Source: Faecalicatena_A orotica (GTDB taxonomy: Bacteria; Bacillota; Clostridia; Lachnospirales; Lachnospiraceae). From it: DNA of 64,000 nt. Shown here piece by piece: positions 61,979 to 64,000 of the stretch. The position numbers were made by a program, and so were the translations under genes. The notes beneath the pieces are model-generated. The model saw only the letters and a program-made list of their open reading frames with translations, did not search any database and was not told the DNA's origin. The DNA is taken from NCBI RefSeq assembly GCF_040545875.1, contig NZ_JBEPMR010000003.1, one strand, 5' to 3'. Positions within the stretch are counted from its first letter, which is position 1; every line of letters starts with the position of its first letter.

Positions 61979-62693
61979 AAAATTCCATCCCTTTCCGCGC
62001 ATACTCCAGATCCTTTTCCAGTTCTCTTCTGCGCTCTTTTGAATGTGGACTGTCCAGATTTTCCAGATCCCTGATAATCCTGCTTTTTAATGTAATCTCC
62101 CTTTCCAGAAACTGTTTCAGCACAGGATGCCTGTCCTGAAGCAGAAGCTTCCCGTAGCGGATCTCGGTCTCCGTCCAGACGGGAGGCGTTTCCCTCTTTT
62201 GGCGGAGGGTGCTGCCCGCAGATGGCTGTACCTTCATCATCGGATAGTATTTACCGTCCTCAAACACCATATCTTCTTTGATAAACAAAAAACCTTCCTC
62301 TAAAAGAAAGGCTCTGACTTTTGCGATTTCCGACTGAGGCTGCAGGATGCACTCTTTCAGGCTCCCTGTTATGTCAGGATGCGCCTTTAGGATCTTCATG
62401 ACCAGTCCTCCCCCCATCCCGGCAATGACAGCCGTCTTTGCTTCTCCGGGTGCGAGTCCGGCCAGTCCGTCTGAGAGCCTCAGCTCGATTCTGCCGGAAA
62501 GACCACATTCCGTCACATGCTCCTTTGCCCGCTCCAGCGGCCCCTCGTTAATGTCCATTGCAACAGCCGAAGGAACCATACCATTCTCTATAAGATAAAT
62601 GGGGATATAAGCATGGTCCGTGCCTATATCCGCCATTTCATATCCGGCAGTCACCAGACCGGCAACTGCCTGTAATCTCTTTGATAATTCCAT
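61968..62693 (-). CDS. trmK: tRNA (adenine22-N1)-methyltransferase, 241 aa
   Basis: SAM-dependent methylase for A22 in the tRNA D-loop. The SAM site is MADIGTDHAYIPIYL, followed by DINEGPLERAKEHV and AGMGGGLVMKIL; a C-terminal coiled coil (about 180-235) fits TrmK. It starts four nt after the rpoD stop codon. The ribosome site is weak and lies within rpoD. Confidence 0.93.
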   Translation of the reverse strand: MELSKRLQAVAGLVTAGYEMADIGTDHAYIPIYLIENGMVPSAVAMDINEGPLERAKEHVTECGLSGRIELRLSDGLAGLAPGEAKTAVIAGMGGGLVMKILKAHPDITGSLKECILQPQSEIAKVRAFLLEEGFLFIKEDMVFEDGKYYPMMKVQPSAGSTLRQKRETPPVWTETEIRYGKLLLQDRHPVLKQFLEREITLKSRIIRDLENLDSPHSKERRRELEKDLEYARKGMEFYAM

Positions 62694-62697
62694 ATGC

Positions 62698-63807
62698 TTA
62701 ATCCAAATAGTCTCTCAGCTTACGGCTGCGGCTTGGATGGCGCAGCTTTCTGAGTGCTTTCGCCTCAATCTGGCGGATACGTTCACGGGTGACATCAAAC
62801 TCTTTGCCGACTTCCTCCAGTGTTCTTGCCCTTCCGTCATTCATTCCAAAACGGAGGCGCAGGACCTTCTGCTCTCTGTCTGTCAGAGTATCCAGAACTT
62901 CATCCAGCTGCTCTTTGAGCAGTGTCTGTGCGGCTGCCTCTGCCGGGACAGGTACATTGTCATCCTGGATAAAGTCTCCCAGATGGCTGTCTTCCTCCTC
63001 ACCGATCGGGGTTTCTAAAGATACCGGCTCCTGAGAAATCTTCAGGATCTCACGTACACGGTCCACAGGCATGTCCAGTTCCTTTGCAATCTCTTCCGGC
63101 GTGGGTTCACGTCCTAACTCCTGGAGTAACTGTCTGGACACACGGATTAGTTTGTTAATTGTCTCTACCATATGCACCGGGATACGGATCGTCCTTGCCT
63201 GGTCTGCAATTGCCCTTGTGATTGCCTGACGAATCCACCATGTTGCATAAGTACTGAACTTATATCCTTTATGATAATCAAACTTTTCAACAGCTTTGAT
63301 CAGACCCAAGTTACCCTCCTGAATCAGGTCCAGAAATAACATTCCTCTACCAACATAGCGTTTTGCGATGCTGACTACAAGACGAAGGTTCGCCTCTGCC
63401 AGTTCCTTTTTGGCATCCTCATCACCGTCTTCCATTCGCTGTGCCAGTTCGATTTCCCTCTCCGCACTCAGCAGCGGTACTTTACCGATCTCCTTCAGAT
63501 ACATGCGCACAGGATCTTCAATGCTGACCCCGTCCGGCACAGATAAATCAATGCTCTCCATATCAACTTCATCTTCTTCAACAATGATGAGCTCATCATC
63601 TACATCGTCATCATCTCCGCTGATACGCAGCACATCAATATTATTTGACTCAAGATGTTCAAATACCTTTTCCATCTGCTCTGCGTCTAATTCCATATCA
63701 TTGAAAAAGTCATTGATCTCCTGAAGCTCGAGAATGCTTTTCTTTTTCTTACCTAACGCAACAAGTTCTTTTAGCCTCTCGTCAAATTTCTGTGTGTTTT
63801 CTTCCAT
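62698..63807 (-). CDS. rpoD: primary sigma factor RpoD/SigA, 369 aa
   Basis: Housekeeping sigma factor. Region 1.1 is short. Region 1.2 reads DPVRMYLKEIGKVPLL, regions 2.3-2.4 read YKFSTYATWWIRQAITRAI, and region 4.2 reads TLEEVGKEFDVTRERIRQIE. The -10/-35 elements found through this window are the targets it would read. ATG at 63807 follows AAGGATGG; nine extra residues from 63834 lack support. A small hairpin (63825-63845) separates it from dnaG. Confidence 0.98.
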   Translation of the reverse strand: MEENTQKFDERLKELVALGKKKKSILELQEINDFFNDMELDAEQMEKVFEHLESNNIDVLRISGDDDDVDDELIIVEEDEVDMESIDLSVPDGVSIEDPVRMYLKEIGKVPLLSAEREIELAQRMEDGDEDAKKELAEANLRLVVSIAKRYVGRGMLFLDLIQEGNLGLIKAVEKFDYHKGYKFSTYATWWIRQAITRAIADQARTIRIPVHMVETINKLIRVSRQLLQELGREPTPEEIAKELDMPVDRVREILKISQEPVSLETPIGEEEDSHLGDFIQDDNVPVPAEAAAQTLLKEQLDEVLDTLTDREQKVLRLRFGMNDGRARTLEEVGKEFDVTRERIRQIEAKALRKLRHPSRSRKLRDYLD

Positions 63808-63824
63808 GTGTCCATCCTTCCTTC

Positions 63825-63845
63825 CCCTATACACACGGTATAGGG
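63825..63845 (-). other. hairpin between dnaG and rpoD
   Basis: A perfect 8-bp stem (63825-63832 with 63838-63845) encloses a 5-nt loop without a U-tract. It may be a processing or stability element in the shared transcript. Confidence 0.45.
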
Positions 63846-63866
63846 CTATCTTGTTTTATTTTATCC

Positions 63867-64000
63867 TTATTCAATAGAAATATGCAGTTTCTTTATATCA
63901 TCGAGTTTTCTCTTCTCTTCCATCAGCCTCTGCAGGCCCGCCATATCTGTCGGTTCCAGATGCATCGTGCGGTAATCTATGCTGTTCGCCTTGACACGGA
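63867..64000 (-). CDS. dnaG: DNA primase, C-terminal 44 codons (partial)
   Basis: The minus-strand frame enters from the right edge and ends at TAA (63867-63869). The visible tail includes NSIDYRTMHLEPTDMAGLQ and MEEKRKLDDI, helical and charged like primase C-termini in this family. Position directly upstream of rpoD is the classic macromolecular-synthesis operon order. The 5' part is outside the window. Confidence 0.75.
   Translation of the reverse strand, partial: RVKANSIDYRTMHLEPTDMAGLQRLMEEKRKLDDIKKLHISIE

Noticed and set aside
1..64000. tRNA genes, CRISPR arrays, transposases or prophage genes
   Set aside because: Looked for on both strands; no cloverleaf, regularly spaced repeat or recombinase/transposase frame was seen.

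Overview
The window is about 64 kb of low-to-mid GC Firmicute chromosome. I place it in Lachnospiraceae (Clostridium cluster XIVa). The support is the sporulation pair yqfC/yqfD, clostridial-style AGGAGG ribosome sites with TTGACA/TATAAT promoters, a Re-type citrate synthase next to an isocitrate dehydrogenase, an NfnAB-like electron-bifurcating pair, a C_GCAxxG_C_C protein, and a small CxCPxC protein typical of gut clostridia. The species cannot be resolved from sequence alone. No tRNA, rRNA, CRISPR array, insertion sequence or prophage is visible. Coding density is high and almost everything from 0.6 to 54 kb is on the minus strand.

Layout. 0-3 kb: a small unknown gene, a CxCPxC protein and yqfC/yqfD. 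3-16.5 kb is an envelope-stress and antimicrobial-peptide region. It holds a two-component system with an ABC exporter (2.8-7.6 kb), a NuoE-like ferredoxin, a membrane-anchored endonuclease/phosphatase-fold protein, an XRE regulator, a complete BceAB-BceRS module (10.7-15.2 kb) and a secreted CAP-domain protein. 16.5-22.4 kb: rsmH, rlmH, a redox protein, nfnA/nfnB and an iron alcohol dehydrogenase. 22.5-30 kb: tepA, ftsK, fhs, folD and a zinc-ribbon membrane protein in one direction. 30-37.5 kb: metY with a CFI-box protein, yebC, an orphan mazF, alr, nnr and rex. 37.7-43 kb: an ABC-F ATPase, then icd, a GntR regulator and Re-citrate synthase. 43-50.1 kb: serA-serC-ilvB-ilvD-leuB, an amino-acid biosynthesis run. 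50.1-51 kb is the only long non-coding stretch. 51-54.3 kb: yajC, tgt and an L,D-transpeptidase. 54.4-59.4 kb (plus strand): aroC with a potA-potB-potCD polyamine transporter in which permease and binding protein are fused. 59.4-64 kb: a TGS-domain nucleoside kinase, nif3-like, trmK, rpoD and the 3' end of dnaG.

The most unusual feature is the non-coding stretch between leuB and yajC. It carries two divergent elements of about 245 nt. Each is a long (about 82 bp) imperfect inverted repeat capped by the same small architecture: a 12-bp hairpin with an ACCA loop, a short internal stem, then a hairpin with an ATCAR loop. The two copies share almost no primary sequence except at junctions and loops, so they look like two members of a structured RNA (or folded single-strand DNA) family in opposite orientation.

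Several regulatory circuits can be read directly. One 11-bp-spaced direct repeat lies exactly 10 nt upstream of the -10 of both the two-component operon and its ABC exporter. A BceR-type dyad lies upstream of bceA. Two Rex-like operators lie in the alcohol dehydrogenase promoter, with rex itself in the window. A GntR palindrome overlaps the -10 of the citrate synthase/gntR/icd operon.
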